Assembly (NCBI GenBank): GCA_002340985.1
Contig: DDNC01000015.1
Span: 115,540 to 140,293, forward strand
Length of the DNA stretch: 24,754 nt
Origin: Firmicutes bacterium UBA2530
Lineage (GTDB): Bacteria > Bacillota > Clostridia > Tissierellales > Sedimentibacteraceae
Direction: 5' to 3'
Made by a program: the position numbers and the translations under genes. Every line of letters begins with the position of its first letter. Within the stretch, counting starts at the first letter, position 1. The notes under the pieces are model-generated. The model was not told where the DNA came from. It saw only the letters and a list, made by a program, of their open reading frames with translations, and made no database searches. Of the stretch, positions 14,688 through 22,795 are shown in pieces.

Positions 14688-15207
14688 TTGATTTGTCAGC
14701 TGCTTTCTTCGCCTCATGCTCTTCAATCACTTTGTAATACTCACTTGCTTTTATTTCTTTAAAATCAGGCTCAGAAAAATCCTTTAAATCCTTATCCTCG
14801 CCCTTTGGTTGATATAAGAAATATATAACACCATCTATATCAAATACATTCCATGTAAATCCGCCTCTCCAAGGCACATATGGCATAATTACATCTCTTC
14901 TGTCAATTAAATTGGCATCTATGCTGTTTTCTTTTAAACCTTCAATCCAAAGCTTTTGAAGCTTGCAATTTTTACGGAAGTGTACCATTCTTCCTGCTCT
15001 TACCGGGGTTCTCATCTGCTTGCCGTATTTTTCTATATCTTTTTCTGTCGGTACGATGGTGAGGTATGGCCATATGCCATACTCATTTGTTTCTAACCCG
15101 TTATCATCTAAAAATATTTTTGCATACTCAAAGAATTTTTTCTGATTTTCTTTGAATTTCCAGTATCTTTGTCCCATCTTTGAATCGTTGTTTATTATAA
15201 AATGCAT
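14680..15207 (-). CDS. Hypothetical phage protein
   Basis: A 175-residue soluble protein: MHFIINNDSKMGQRYWKFKE at the start, ending in an acidic-lysine tail (EEHEAKKAADKSND). The middle has aromatic-rich segments such as NEYGIWPYLTIVPTEKDIEK and PWRGGFTWNVFDIDGVIYFL. No recognised motif. It has a GGAGGAAGAATA site, and its ATG overlaps the stop of the upstream gene (TAATG), so it is likely coupled to the MazG-like gene. Confidence 0.75.
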   Translation of the reverse strand: MHFIINNDSKMGQRYWKFKENQKKFFEYAKIFLDDNGLETNEYGIWPYLTIVPTEKDIEKYGKQMRTPVRAGRMVHFRKNCKLQKLWIEGLKENSIDANLIDRRDVIMPYVPWRGGFTWNVFDIDGVIYFLYQPKGEDKDLKDFSEPDFKEIKASEYYKVIEEHEAKKAADKSND

Positions 15208-15509
15208 TATTCTTCCTCCTCCACAATCGCTCTTAGTAACAGCAAATAATTTATACTGTCAGTAATTTTCTCATCCCACAGATCTAAAGGGTATTCCTCT
15301 CCACTATTGCACATATCGTAAACTGATACCGTGTGCTTTGCCATCATGCCGGCAAGTGCCTTCTCAGGTGTGCAGCCGTGGAGCGCTGCAGCCGTTTTAA
15401 AGTTATGCAGCCTGTCTTCCGTGGCGTATTCTTTTGCCTTAATATCCAACGTATCAAGACTTCGATTAATTTGCTCGTGTATGATTTTACTGAATTTTTC
15501 TAACTTCAT
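15207..15509 (-). CDS. MazG-like / DUF1599-like helical protein
   Basis: About 100 residues from the ATG at 15509, seven bases after GGAGG; the ATG at 15527 places the ribosome site inside the frame. The helical pattern is IDIKAKEYATEDRLHNF-like at the start, GCTPEKALAGMMAKHTVSVY in the middle and DEKITDSINYLLLLRAIVEE at the end. This resembles all-alpha NTP pyrophosphatase-like proteins (MazG/DUF1599) in phages, which act on nucleotides. The match is by layout; the catalytic EExxE type motif is not clearly present. Its start overlaps the stop of the 44-residue Cys-rich gene. Confidence 0.6.
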   Translation of the reverse strand: MKLEKFSKIIHEQINRSLDTLDIKAKEYATEDRLHNFKTAAALHGCTPEKALAGMMAKHTVSVYDMCNSGEEYPLDLWDEKITDSINYLLLLRAIVEEEE

Positions 15510-15640
15510 TCCTCGCCCTCCCTGCAAAGGTCCCTTTCATAAACCATCTTCCCAAAGTATACCGATCTCTCATTCGTACACTTCTTTGCATCTTCAAATA
15601 TTGTCTCTTCGGCGTGTTTGCAGTCTAAGCATGATTTCAT
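15506..15640 (-). CDS. 44-residue Cys-rich protein
   Basis: A compact frame with an ATG at 15640 after a GGGAGGT site (5-base spacing), overlapping the TGA of the upstream gene (ATGA), and a TGA overlapping the next ATG. The product reads MKSCLDCKHAEETIFEDAKK then CTNERSVYFGKMVYERDLCR. C4, C7, C21 and C39 could bind zinc, with H9 as another ligand. Overlaps on both sides and the good ribosome site argue that it is a real gene. Function unknown. Confidence 0.7.
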   Translation of the reverse strand: MKSCLDCKHAEETIFEDAKKCTNERSVYFGKMVYERDLCREGEE

Positions 15641-15921
15641 TTCGTACCTCCCAATCTATTCAAACATTCAATAATTTTATCCGTAAACCCTACAAGATAC
15701 TGCCGTTTGTCCTGCTCATATTCATCCTGATTACTCCACAGTGAGTTCTGATTAAACTCAGGTCGCATTATATACCCTGAGTTATTTTTAAGTAATCTTG
15801 CCCCTGCACACCGGAATCCGTGGAGTATATATGCAAGCTGTTCATCCACAAGCATGGCGAACATTAATAATCTTGTCCACAATTCAGTATCAGCTGTTAG
15901 GTCTTTCCTTGGGTCATCCAT
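15637..15921 (-). CDS. Hypothetical phage protein
   Basis: A 94-residue protein from the ATG at 15921, chosen because GGAG lies seven bases upstream; a longer form would run 60 bases into the RusA gene in another frame. It is helical: DLTADTELWTRLLMFAMLVD then EQLAYILHGFRCAGARLLKN, and ends with DKRQYLVGFTDKIIECLNRL. I have seen similar short phage proteins near RusA but cannot name a family. It overlaps the Cys-rich gene by four bases. Confidence 0.72.
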   Translation of the reverse strand: MDDPRKDLTADTELWTRLLMFAMLVDEQLAYILHGFRCAGARLLKNNSGYIMRPEFNQNSLWSNQDEYEQDKRQYLVGFTDKIIECLNRLGGTK

Positions 15922-15925
15922 AACA

Positions 15926-16318
15926 TCACTCCAACTCTTCGATTTTGATATAAATTCCGGGTACATCAGCCCAAAACTTTTCAATTATTTCACTTGTTAC
16001 CAATGCGTCATCCTTCCAGAACCCTACATCAGTCATGCAATCCTTAAGAAGCTTCTGAAGGTTATCGGTGTCCGGTTTTGTAGTCTTCCACTGCCCGTCT
16101 TTGTGTCTACTCTTTGGGAAACACCATTTTGTAATTAATCTTATAGGTCCTGTATACCGCTTATCAGGTACATGCTTTCCTAGGTGAGCCATAAGTTTAG
16201 CACGGGCAGCCTTTAAATCATCAGGCTCATAAAATACTGGTTTACTGTTTACGACTGTAACTTGCTTTTGCTGATGCGTGCAGGTCGGCGGCTTCATTGG
16301 CATAAAGAATTCAGTCAT
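15926..16318 (-). CDS. rusA: RusA-family Holliday junction resolvase
   Basis: A 130-residue protein of the RusA endonuclease family, which cuts four-way DNA junctions during phage recombination or before packaging. The key motif is TTKPDTDNLQKLLKDCMTDV (79-98), with D83 and D85, then WKDDALV (D103, D104). The upstream RLITKWCFPKSRHKDGQW segment is also family-like. It starts three bases after the methyltransferase stop, with a GGAGGTGTAG site. Confidence 0.92.
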   Translation of the reverse strand: MTEFFMPMKPPTCTHQQKQVTVVNSKPVFYEPDDLKAARAKLMAHLGKHVPDKRYTGPIRLITKWCFPKSRHKDGQWKTTKPDTDNLQKLLKDCMTDVGFWKDDALVTSEIIEKFWADVPGIYIKIEELE

Positions 16319-16320
16319 AA

Positions 16321-17064
16321 CTACACCTCCATAAAATCAACGATTCTTACTTGCTTCTTATGGTTTTCCAACCGTTCATTCGCCAATTCATAAATATATT
16401 TTTCTTTTTCAAATCCTAAAAAGTCATAACCTAATTTATAGCAAGCTATTAGACTTGAAGCACTCCCGACATGAGTATCTAATATTTTATAACCTGGCTT
16501 TGCGAATTTTTTTAAAAGCTCAATATATACAGGAACAGGTTTTTGTGTCGGATGAATCTTTTTTTCTTTATTTGCCCCCCCTGTATTTGAATGACGAATC
16601 ATGAATGCAGGACAGTCATATGAGGTCCATATCATTTCCCACTGTGAAAAATTATCCCATGGCTGCTGCTTATCCCAACATCCCACGCCTCTTGATGGTG
16701 GAAGATTAAAGTAATTGCCTCCAAAAATTATCTGGTTTTTAGATATCCTGAATATCTCATCAAAGTATTCCTTTGATGGGGGTTCAAAATCCCAATCGCA
16801 GCTCATTGTATTTAGTGCTCTGTTTTTCAATTTGCCCGCTCCTTGGTTAAGTCTGCCTTTTCGTAGTTTATCTGCAGTACTTTCACCGGGATAACCGTCC
16901 CCCTTCCGAGTCTTGTGTGTTCCCATACTCATTTTAGGAGCGTTAATGCCATATGGTGGATCCGGAATACATATGTCAAAATATTTATCAGGGAATTGTT
17001 TCATTCCTTCCATGCAGTCGAGATTGTAGAATTTATTTAAACCGTAATTTTTAATTTTTATCAC
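16321..17064 (-). CDS. Site-specific DNA methyltransferase, beta class
   Basis: A 247-residue phage methyltransferase. DPPYGI (35-40) is catalytic motif IV; NQIIFGGNYFNLPPS (110-124) and HPTQKPVPVY (171-180) follow, then the motif I region ILDTHVGSASSLIACYKLG (194-212), giving the beta-class order IV before I. Motif I normally reads LDPFxGSG; here it is LDTHVGSAS, but the family still fits. The enzyme would modify adenine N6 or cytosine N4; its target is not readable. There is no linked restriction gene, so it is an orphan enzyme. It starts with GTG at 17064, with no strong ribosome site seen. Confidence 0.9.
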   Translation of the reverse strand: MIKIKNYGLNKFYNLDCMEGMKQFPDKYFDICIPDPPYGINAPKMSMGTHKTRKGDGYPGESTADKLRKGRLNQGAGKLKNRALNTMSCDWDFEPPSKEYFDEIFRISKNQIIFGGNYFNLPPSRGVGCWDKQQPWDNFSQWEMIWTSYDCPAFMIRHSNTGGANKEKKIHPTQKPVPVYIELLKKFAKPGYKILDTHVGSASSLIACYKLGYDFLGFEKEKYIYELANERLENHKKQVRIVDFMEV

Positions 17065-17343
17065 CTACCATAATTTTACATTCTATTTTTTGTCCCTTTG
17101 TCACGTCATGCATGTAGAGGGATGACCACGCCACTCTACGTGGTCATCTACCGGAACATGCGTGACGTAGCGTGAGCGCAGTTTTTCTTTACCCTTTAGG
17201 GTAGTAGTTGCGGCGCGGTTGTTCGCAACCATAATTTTTATGTTGTTTGCGGTAAATCGCACGCACCATAATTCAATAGTTCAGACGTATATCCGCAACC
17301 ATATATTTTAAGGTAGATACGTTATATCGTCGCAACCATGTTT
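17065..17343. repeat. Repeat and hairpin cluster, probably non-coding
   Basis: The intergenic block between the methyltransferase and primase genes contains five ACCATaaTTTTa-like copies at about 17067, 17228, 17265, 17298 and 17335. CGCAACCAT precedes or contains three of them (17224, 17294, 17331). A longer pair, 17224-17257 and 17331-17363, matches in about 30 of 34 positions; the second copy includes the last codons and stop of the primase gene. The block looks richer in GC than its surroundings. No gene with a ribosome site was found in it. Confidence 0.7.
17104..17167. repeat. Long two-stem hairpin
   Basis: Outer arms CGTCATGCATGT (17104-17115) and ACATGCGTGACG (17156-17167) match in 11 of 12 positions. 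Inner arms GATGACCACG (17121-17130) and CGTGGTCATC (17139-17148) are perfect, with an 8-base loop. The outer mismatch is a U-G pair on plus-strand RNA but a C-A mismatch on the minus strand. There is no U-tract, so it is not an intrinsic terminator. Confidence 0.7.
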
Positions 17344-19578
17344 TTATGTTTCTTGCGGTAAATTATCCAAAATACCTTTTTTATATATTTTCCCTTTTAT
17401 TACCTCATAGCCATATTCTTGCATACGAGATTCTACAGTCCGGGGAGCAATCCCTAACGATTCACATAGCATTTCCTTAGTAGGAGGCTCACCAAAATTG
17501 CAATTATTTATAGCATTTTCAAACTCTTCTTTTTTGCTTGAACGCTCTTTTTTTGCATTCTTTTTCCGCTTATCCATAGCCTTCTGCCACGGCGGGGCCT
17601 CTCCATCTGCCTCAATATCCTTGAGAACTCCAATGTTATCAATGTTGTGTACAGGATAATCAAACCATATATTTTTAGGCGAGAACTTCGGAAACTCTCT
17701 GAGAGTACCTTCAATACGCCATGCTGTACGTTGTCTTGCAGCCTTTCTAACTTCATCTATTTTATTTCCAAGGTTCTTAAATTGTTCTGGTTTCAATATT
17801 TTATTACATATGTTTCCTAAGGCAATTGCTGAACATAAGTCATCCTGTGATACTTCATCTTCCCAATTAGGAACATATTTTTTCAAGTATTCTTCATATG
17901 CTTTGCATACAGCGTTGTTCTCTTCATTCTTGAGTAAATTGTCATTAACCTCAAGCTCTATAAGGTCAAGCAGCGCATCTGGGTCACGTGCGAATACTCC
18001 AGAGCCCGAAGCCCTGTCCATACTTCTTTTATTACCCTGTGAGCCCTTGCTATGATGGTGACAATATATAACGGCTGAGCCTAACTCCGTACATACTTTG
18101 TCGAACTGATTTGTAAAATGCGCCATCTGGTCTGCTGAGTTTTCATCCCCTGTAATAACCTTATATATAGGGTCAATTACAATAGCTATGTAGTTTTTCT
18201 TTTGTGCCCTTCTAATGAGCTTTGGAGCAAGCTTGTCCATAGGTACAGACTTACCCCTTAAGTTCCAAATGTCTATATTCTGTAAGCTATTTGGAGCCCA
18301 TCCCAAGGCTTCGTACACATCCTTAAACCTATGCAAGCAGCTTGCCCTATCCAGTTCAAGATTGACATACATAATTTTCCCTTGGGCACATTTCCATCCA
18401 AGCCATTCCTTACCTTCAGCTATAGCAGCACACAGCTCTATAAGCGCAAAGGACTTTCCGGCTTTACTCGGTCCTGCAATAAGCATCTTATGTCCTTGCC
18501 TTAACAATCTATCTATCAGCGATGGAGCTAAGTTAGGGAGGTTATTCCAGAAGTCATTTAGTGATTCAGGCTCCGGAAGGTCGTCATTAACTGATTCAAT
18601 CCATTCTTGCCATTCTTTCCATGACTCTTTTCCTATGTTGGTATCAACAAGGAATTGTTTTTGTCCATTGCGAATTATTCCGGGCATTCGGCTTAATCGT
18701 GATGGGTTTCTATTCTGATTATCAACCTTTAATCCGTTTTTCTTGCACACATTGTACAGATAATCAACTCTTTTTCTGTACTCCTCATAAGTGCCAGCCT
18801 CTATCCTTACAATAGCATGTAAACTCTTCTTTCCTGAGTGTACAAGGCACGCGATAGGCAGCTCTAATTCCCTGTAAATCGCATGTTGCTGGTCTATTGG
18901 CATATCATCTGACTCAACCAGTGCGTACCTGAAATCTGTCACATTCTCATTCTTAACGCCTTTACCGTCCAATGGGTTAAACCTTATCCATGCTCCTGCT
19001 TCCTGCTTATAGTCTCCTATTACCTTTCCTATATCTCCATTACATTTGTTGAGCAGCTGTATAAGTTCTCCGGCTGTCCTGTCATATGCTCCTTTTGAAG
19101 GTAGATACTTGCCGTCCTTTTCCCAACTATCTGTAACATAGCCAACATTCTCCGAAGCTTCGAATAGTGTTTCGAGATACTTTACCAATTGCCCAACAGG
19201 ATCCCAATCGAAAGGCTCAGTTACTTCCTTACCTTCCAACCAGTTTTTATCCACTACGACGAAGTCTTCTTTCGAACCGATTACATCATTCCAATCAAGC
19301 TCTTTTCCTTCTTTGTCGTATTCAGGTTGCCATCCTTGGTCTTTTGCCATCTGCACAATAGTCCCGGCAGTGACAGGCTTTGCAGTTCCCCTAAAAGTGT
19401 CCCATTTCTTGAAACACTCTCCTGGGTGATATCTCCTTAAATCTCTGCTACTCCAATCATCCCAGATTGAGGCTGTATATCCCGCTTCCTTGAGACCCAT
19501 TCCTACATTGACCCATTCCTGATAGTCAAGAATAGACGGGTCTATATGGTCTAATATTTCAATTAAATTATGTTCCAA
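17344..19578 (-). CDS. Primase-helicase replication protein
   Basis: A 744-residue protein. Residues 1-85 resemble PriCT-2 (DYQEWVNVGMGLKEAGYTAS, RYHPGECFKKWDTF). Residues 190-310 are archaeo-eukaryotic primase-like (YALVESDDMP 219-228, SGKKSLHAIVRIE 248-260, NPSRLSRMPG 291-300). Residues 360-510 are a RecA-like helicase ATPase with Walker A GPSKAGKS (369-376), Walker B IAIVIDP (464-470) and AVIYCHHHSKG. A C-terminal helix-turn-helix reads TKEMLCESLGIAPRTVESRM. It probably primes and unwinds at the phage origin. The TTG start overlaps the SF2 helicase gene by 16 bases. The end carries one copy of the 17331-17363 repeat. Confidence 0.88.
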   Translation of the reverse strand: MEHNLIEILDHIDPSILDYQEWVNVGMGLKEAGYTASIWDDWSSRDLRRYHPGECFKKWDTFRGTAKPVTAGTIVQMAKDQGWQPEYDKEGKELDWNDVIGSKEDFVVVDKNWLEGKEVTEPFDWDPVGQLVKYLETLFEASENVGYVTDSWEKDGKYLPSKGAYDRTAGELIQLLNKCNGDIGKVIGDYKQEAGAWIRFNPLDGKGVKNENVTDFRYALVESDDMPIDQQHAIYRELELPIACLVHSGKKSLHAIVRIEAGTYEEYRKRVDYLYNVCKKNGLKVDNQNRNPSRLSRMPGIIRNGQKQFLVDTNIGKESWKEWQEWIESVNDDLPEPESLNDFWNNLPNLAPSLIDRLLRQGHKMLIAGPSKAGKSFALIELCAAIAEGKEWLGWKCAQGKIMYVNLELDRASCLHRFKDVYEALGWAPNSLQNIDIWNLRGKSVPMDKLAPKLIRRAQKKNYIAIVIDPIYKVITGDENSADQMAHFTNQFDKVCTELGSAVIYCHHHSKGSQGNKRSMDRASGSGVFARDPDALLDLIELEVNDNLLKNEENNAVCKAYEEYLKKYVPNWEDEVSQDDLCSAIALGNICNKILKPEQFKNLGNKIDEVRKAARQRTAWRIEGTLREFPKFSPKNIWFDYPVHNIDNIGVLKDIEADGEAPPWQKAMDKRKKNAKKERSSKKEEFENAINNCNFGEPPTKEMLCESLGIAPRTVESRMQEYGYEVIKGKIYKKGILDNLPQET

Positions 19579-21185
19579 CCTATCACCTCATCATGTTTAG
19601 GTACAAAATCTGGCTTGTATTCATTAGGTACAATATTATGAGGCAATCTCCATCCATTGGCAGCTATACGGTCTATCAGATGTTTAGCAGTATCAAATTG
19701 CCAAGTACCAACATGCTCAAAACCTCTACTTTCTAAAAAGCGTATTTGTTTTGGTGTTGTAAGCCCTTCCGTACGTCTTTTATCAAGCCTTTCAAGTAAT
19801 TTAGTAGCCTTACCTGCATTATCAATTTCATCCGGAAATATTCCGAGCTTTTCAAGTGTTTTAATCTGCTTATCTGACGGAGGAGAACATTCCCAACCGA
19901 AGGCCGGTACGTAGTTTGCTAAATCCTCGGCCTGAATGCTCATTTCAAATTGCAATGGGTCAACAAGCTTTCTTTTTCTGTTTCTCATTTCTTGCAGTTG
20001 CTTTGCCAATGCTTCTTCTCTTTGAGCAACAACGTCCTCAGTGGCCTTTATTTCTGCTTCTTCAATATCAACCGGGCATCCTGCAGCTTCTATATTCTTT
20101 GTCATTTTCTGCGCAACTTCTTCATTCTCACATATCAGGTGGGCAGGATGGCAAAGCTCGTGTTTTTCGGTGTGCCACAGGAAGTCCAATAACAATAAGT
20201 GATCCTTTCCCGGGAATAATCTTGTGCCACGCCCTACCATCTGACTATACAAAGAGCGTACTTTTGTAGGTCTTAAAACTACTACACAATCCACGGATGG
20301 GCAGTCCCAGCCCTCTGTAAGCAACATGGAATTGCATAGGACATTGTATTTCCCTGCATCAAAATCAGCTAATATTTCAGTCCTATCCTGACTTTCTCCA
20401 TTTACCTCTACAGCTTTGAAACCTTTACCGTTTAATATATCTCTGAACTTTTGGCTTGTCTTAATGAGCGGTAAAAACACAACTGTTTTTCTATTCATGC
20501 AGCACTTTACCATTTCGTCAGCAATCTGATATAAATATGGGTCAAGAACAGTGCCTAAATCACTTGTTTTGAAGTCTCCTGCCTGTAGTCCTACTCCTGT
20601 TAAATCGAGCTTTAAAGGTATAGTTTGTGCTTTGATAGGACTTAAATATCCTTCCCTTATAGCCTCGAGCAATGTATATTCATATGCAAGAGATTCATAG
20701 TATGAGCCTAAATTCTTCATATCTCCACGGTCAGGCGTAGCTGTAACACCAAGTACTTTCGCTTCGTCAAAGTGCTGTAAAACCCTCTGATAGCTGTCTG
20801 ATATACTGTGATGAGCTTCATCTATAATGATTGTGTTAAAAAAGTCAGACTTAAACTGCTTAAGTCGTTTCTCTCTCATGAGAGTCTGAACTGACCCAAC
20901 AACAACACGATACCAACTACCTAAGCAGCTTTCTTCTGCTTTTTCTACAGCACACCCTAATCCGGTTGACTTGTTTAATTTGTCTGCTGCTTGGTCGAGT
21001 AGTTCCCCACGGTGAGCCATGATAAGGACACGCTCACCGTTTCGTACACAATCAGATGTTACACCGGAGAATACTATTGTTTTGCCCGTACCCGTAGGAA
21101 GCACCAGTAGAGTTTTTTTATTGCCCTTGTTCCACTCTTGAAATATTGCTTCTTTCGCCTCTCTCTGGTATGGCCTTAACTCCAT
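19563..21185 (-). CDS. SF2 DEAD/DEAH-box helicase
   Basis: A 540-residue superfamily 2 helicase. Motif I is PTGTGKT (30-36), motif II IDEAH (121-125), motif III TAT (148-150) and motif VI QMVGRGTR (314-321), giving a full two-domain helicase core. After about residue 330 there is an accessory region with FEMSIQAEDLANYVPAFGW and KQIRFLESRGFEHVGTWQFD. Similar phage helicases act in replication next to primase genes. The GGAGGTTTTAATA site precedes the ATG. It is tightly packed between DUF669 and primase genes. Confidence 0.93.
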   Translation of the reverse strand: MELRPYQREAKEAIFQEWNKGNKKTLLVLPTGTGKTIVFSGVTSDCVRNGERVLIMAHRGELLDQAADKLNKSTGLGCAVEKAEESCLGSWYRVVVGSVQTLMREKRLKQFKSDFFNTIIIDEAHHSISDSYQRVLQHFDEAKVLGVTATPDRGDMKNLGSYYESLAYEYTLLEAIREGYLSPIKAQTIPLKLDLTGVGLQAGDFKTSDLGTVLDPYLYQIADEMVKCCMNRKTVVFLPLIKTSQKFRDILNGKGFKAVEVNGESQDRTEILADFDAGKYNVLCNSMLLTEGWDCPSVDCVVVLRPTKVRSLYSQMVGRGTRLFPGKDHLLLLDFLWHTEKHELCHPAHLICENEEVAQKMTKNIEAAGCPVDIEEAEIKATEDVVAQREEALAKQLQEMRNRKRKLVDPLQFEMSIQAEDLANYVPAFGWECSPPSDKQIKTLEKLGIFPDEIDNAGKATKLLERLDKRRTEGLTTPKQIRFLESRGFEHVGTWQFDTAKHLIDRIAANGWRLPHNIVPNEYKPDFVPKHDEVIGWNII

Positions 21186-21187
21186 TA

Positions 21188-21646
21188 TTAAAACCTCCCT
21201 GCTTCAAATCCTTTGCTCGGACTCTCAGAAGGTTCGTAGAATTTCTTTATTTCATTACCTTCGTATTCCTTACCTTCGTAAGTCCATTTTTTTACACCTA
21301 CCTTTGCCCTTCCTTTGGAACCGATAACCTGATTCCAATTCATTTTGAGCTTTTCACCCTTCTTGCGTTGACCTATCGCTGTAAAGAAGGCACAAAGTAA
21401 TCCTTCAGTTTTTGAATGTAAAAATAAGTTATGCTGAATAGTGAAAATCCCTTGAGGTCCTTCTATCTTTATACTTACAATTGCTTTGTTGCAAGCCGGA
21501 AGCTTATCACTTCCGTTATGTCTTCCTCTCTCAAAACTCGTTACTTCAAAATCATAATCACCTTCCGGAAGTGTGACGAACTCTGGACCGTCATTTTCTA
21601 TTTGGTCGTCCCAGCCTAATTCTCTTTCAACATTGTAATCGTTCAT
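21188..21646 (-). CDS. DUF669-family phage protein
   Basis: A 152-residue protein with LPEGDYDFEVTSFERGRHNG near residue 26, KLPACNKAIVSIKIEGPQG and FLHSKTEGLLCAFFTAIGQR, the recognisable DUF669 pattern, and ending WTYEGKEYEGNEIKKFYEPS. These proteins regularly accompany RecA/Sak4-like ATPases in Firmicute phages and are thought to be ssDNA-associated; the role is not experimentally certain. The gene has an AAAGGAG site and lies between the Sak4-like and SF2 helicase genes. Confidence 0.85.
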   Translation of the reverse strand: MNDYNVERELGWDDQIENDGPEFVTLPEGDYDFEVTSFERGRHNGSDKLPACNKAIVSIKIEGPQGIFTIQHNLFLHSKTEGLLCAFFTAIGQRKKGEKLKMNWNQVIGSKGRAKVGVKKWTYEGKEYEGNEIKKFYEPSESPSKGFEAGRF

Positions 21647-21661
21647 AATTTATCTCCTTTT

Positions 21662-22795
21662 CTATTTAAAATTTTCAGGTATCTCCTTATCATTTGTTAC
21701 TGGCGTAAATATGTTATTTTCGCTTCTGATTTCTAATATTACGTCATAAACCTGAGACCACGCTCCTATTAACACTCCTTGTACAAACCCAGGATCGTAA
21801 TTTCCGAATGGCGTATCATATGTGTAATAACCCTTCTTACCTACTGCCATATGTATTTCTTCGGCAGTAACTTTGTTAGTTTCCATTAAGTCAATCAAAG
21901 CCTTAGGCAGGCCTTTCAGCTCTTTATCATTAGCGGGGCCCCCTGGTTTAATATCATTTTTCGGTGTCTCGGGCGTGGACGCCTGCTTCTGTTGTGTCTG
22001 TATAGGTTTATTTTCTTTATCCTGTTGTGTGTTTTGCTGTGCATTGGCTTGCATAGACTGTGTTTGAACCTGATTATTAAAAATATGAGCTATGTGAGCA
22101 TAGTCTAAAGGGAATTCATCAGGTAAATCATGGCGGTTCTTGGCGTCCCAAGCTGGATGATGCGTTGCATAAATTGTTCGTATACCCCCTTGACCTTTAT
22201 GTTTCTTCCCTTTATCATCTGTTGCAACGCTAAATGTTTTATAGTTCATAAACAGAACCATGTCTGCCCATTCTTTTGTCAATGATGCAGTTTTAGCAGT
22301 AGTTTTATTTCCTAATTTTAATTCCCACCTGTCATAGGCTCCCATTTCATCAGGTTGTTCAAATTTAGTTATTTTTGCATGCGCCGTTAAAACAACATTG
22401 ATTCCAATTTCAATCAAATCTGTAAGCCTATTTAAAAACTTACCGTATTCCTCTTCCAATTGAATAAATCCTTCACCATATCCAAAACTTGTAATGCTTT
22501 GTTTGTTTGCTCTACTTGTTATAAAATCAATTGTAAGTCTTTCAGCCCAATCTATAGTATCAATTACGAGGGTTTTACATGGGCGACTGTTTTTAATAAA
22601 ATCAATTTGTTGATGTAACATTGTCCAACTACTGGGCTTATCCATTCTTGCTACATCCATGTTGCTTGTACTGCCCTCTGTGTCTATAAACAGAGGATCA
22701 GGAAACAATGCAGCAAAGGAAGATTTCCCAATACCTTCTGGACCATAAATGATGACTTTTTGAGCTTTTGCAACTTTACCTTTTGTTATATTCAT
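21662..22795 (-). CDS. RecA-like ATPase, Sak4-type
   Basis: A 377-residue AAA-type ATPase. Walker A is GPEGIGKS (18-25), Walker B-like LVIDT (76-80), and a RecA-like segment NVVLTAHAKITKFEQP follows. The pattern fits Sak4/AAA_24 phage proteins, which act as single-strand annealing or RecA-like recombination ATPases with a DUF669 partner. The C-terminal third is a flexible Gln/Pro-rich linker (STPETPKNDIKPGGPAND) and a short helical domain. The ATG overlaps the stop of the upstream SMC-like gene (TAATG). Confidence 0.85.
   Translation of the reverse strand: MNITKGKVAKAQKVIIYGPEGIGKSSFAALFPDPLFIDTEGSTSNMDVARMDKPSSWTMLHQQIDFIKNSRPCKTLVIDTIDWAERLTIDFITSRANKQSITSFGYGEGFIQLEEEYGKFLNRLTDLIEIGINVVLTAHAKITKFEQPDEMGAYDRWELKLGNKTTAKTASLTKEWADMVLFMNYKTFSVATDDKGKKHKGQGGIRTIYATHHPAWDAKNRHDLPDEFPLDYAHIAHIFNNQVQTQSMQANAQQNTQQDKENKPIQTQQKQASTPETPKNDIKPGGPANDKELKGLPKALIDLMETNKVTAEEIHMAVGKKGYYTYDTPFGNYDPGFVQGVLIGAWSQVYDVILEIRSENNIFTPVTNDKEIPENFK

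Noticed and set aside
17104..17167. The long hairpin as an intrinsic terminator
   Set aside because: No U-tract follows the stem on either strand.
17101..17232. A 43-codon minus-strand frame from ATG 17232 inside the repeat block
   Set aside because: No ribosome site, it crosses the hairpin and repeats, and the product matches nothing I recognise; better explained as a chance frame in structured DNA.
17065..17363. The repeat cluster as a CRISPR array
   Set aside because: Copies are degenerate, unevenly spaced and without uniform spacers; no cas gene is present.
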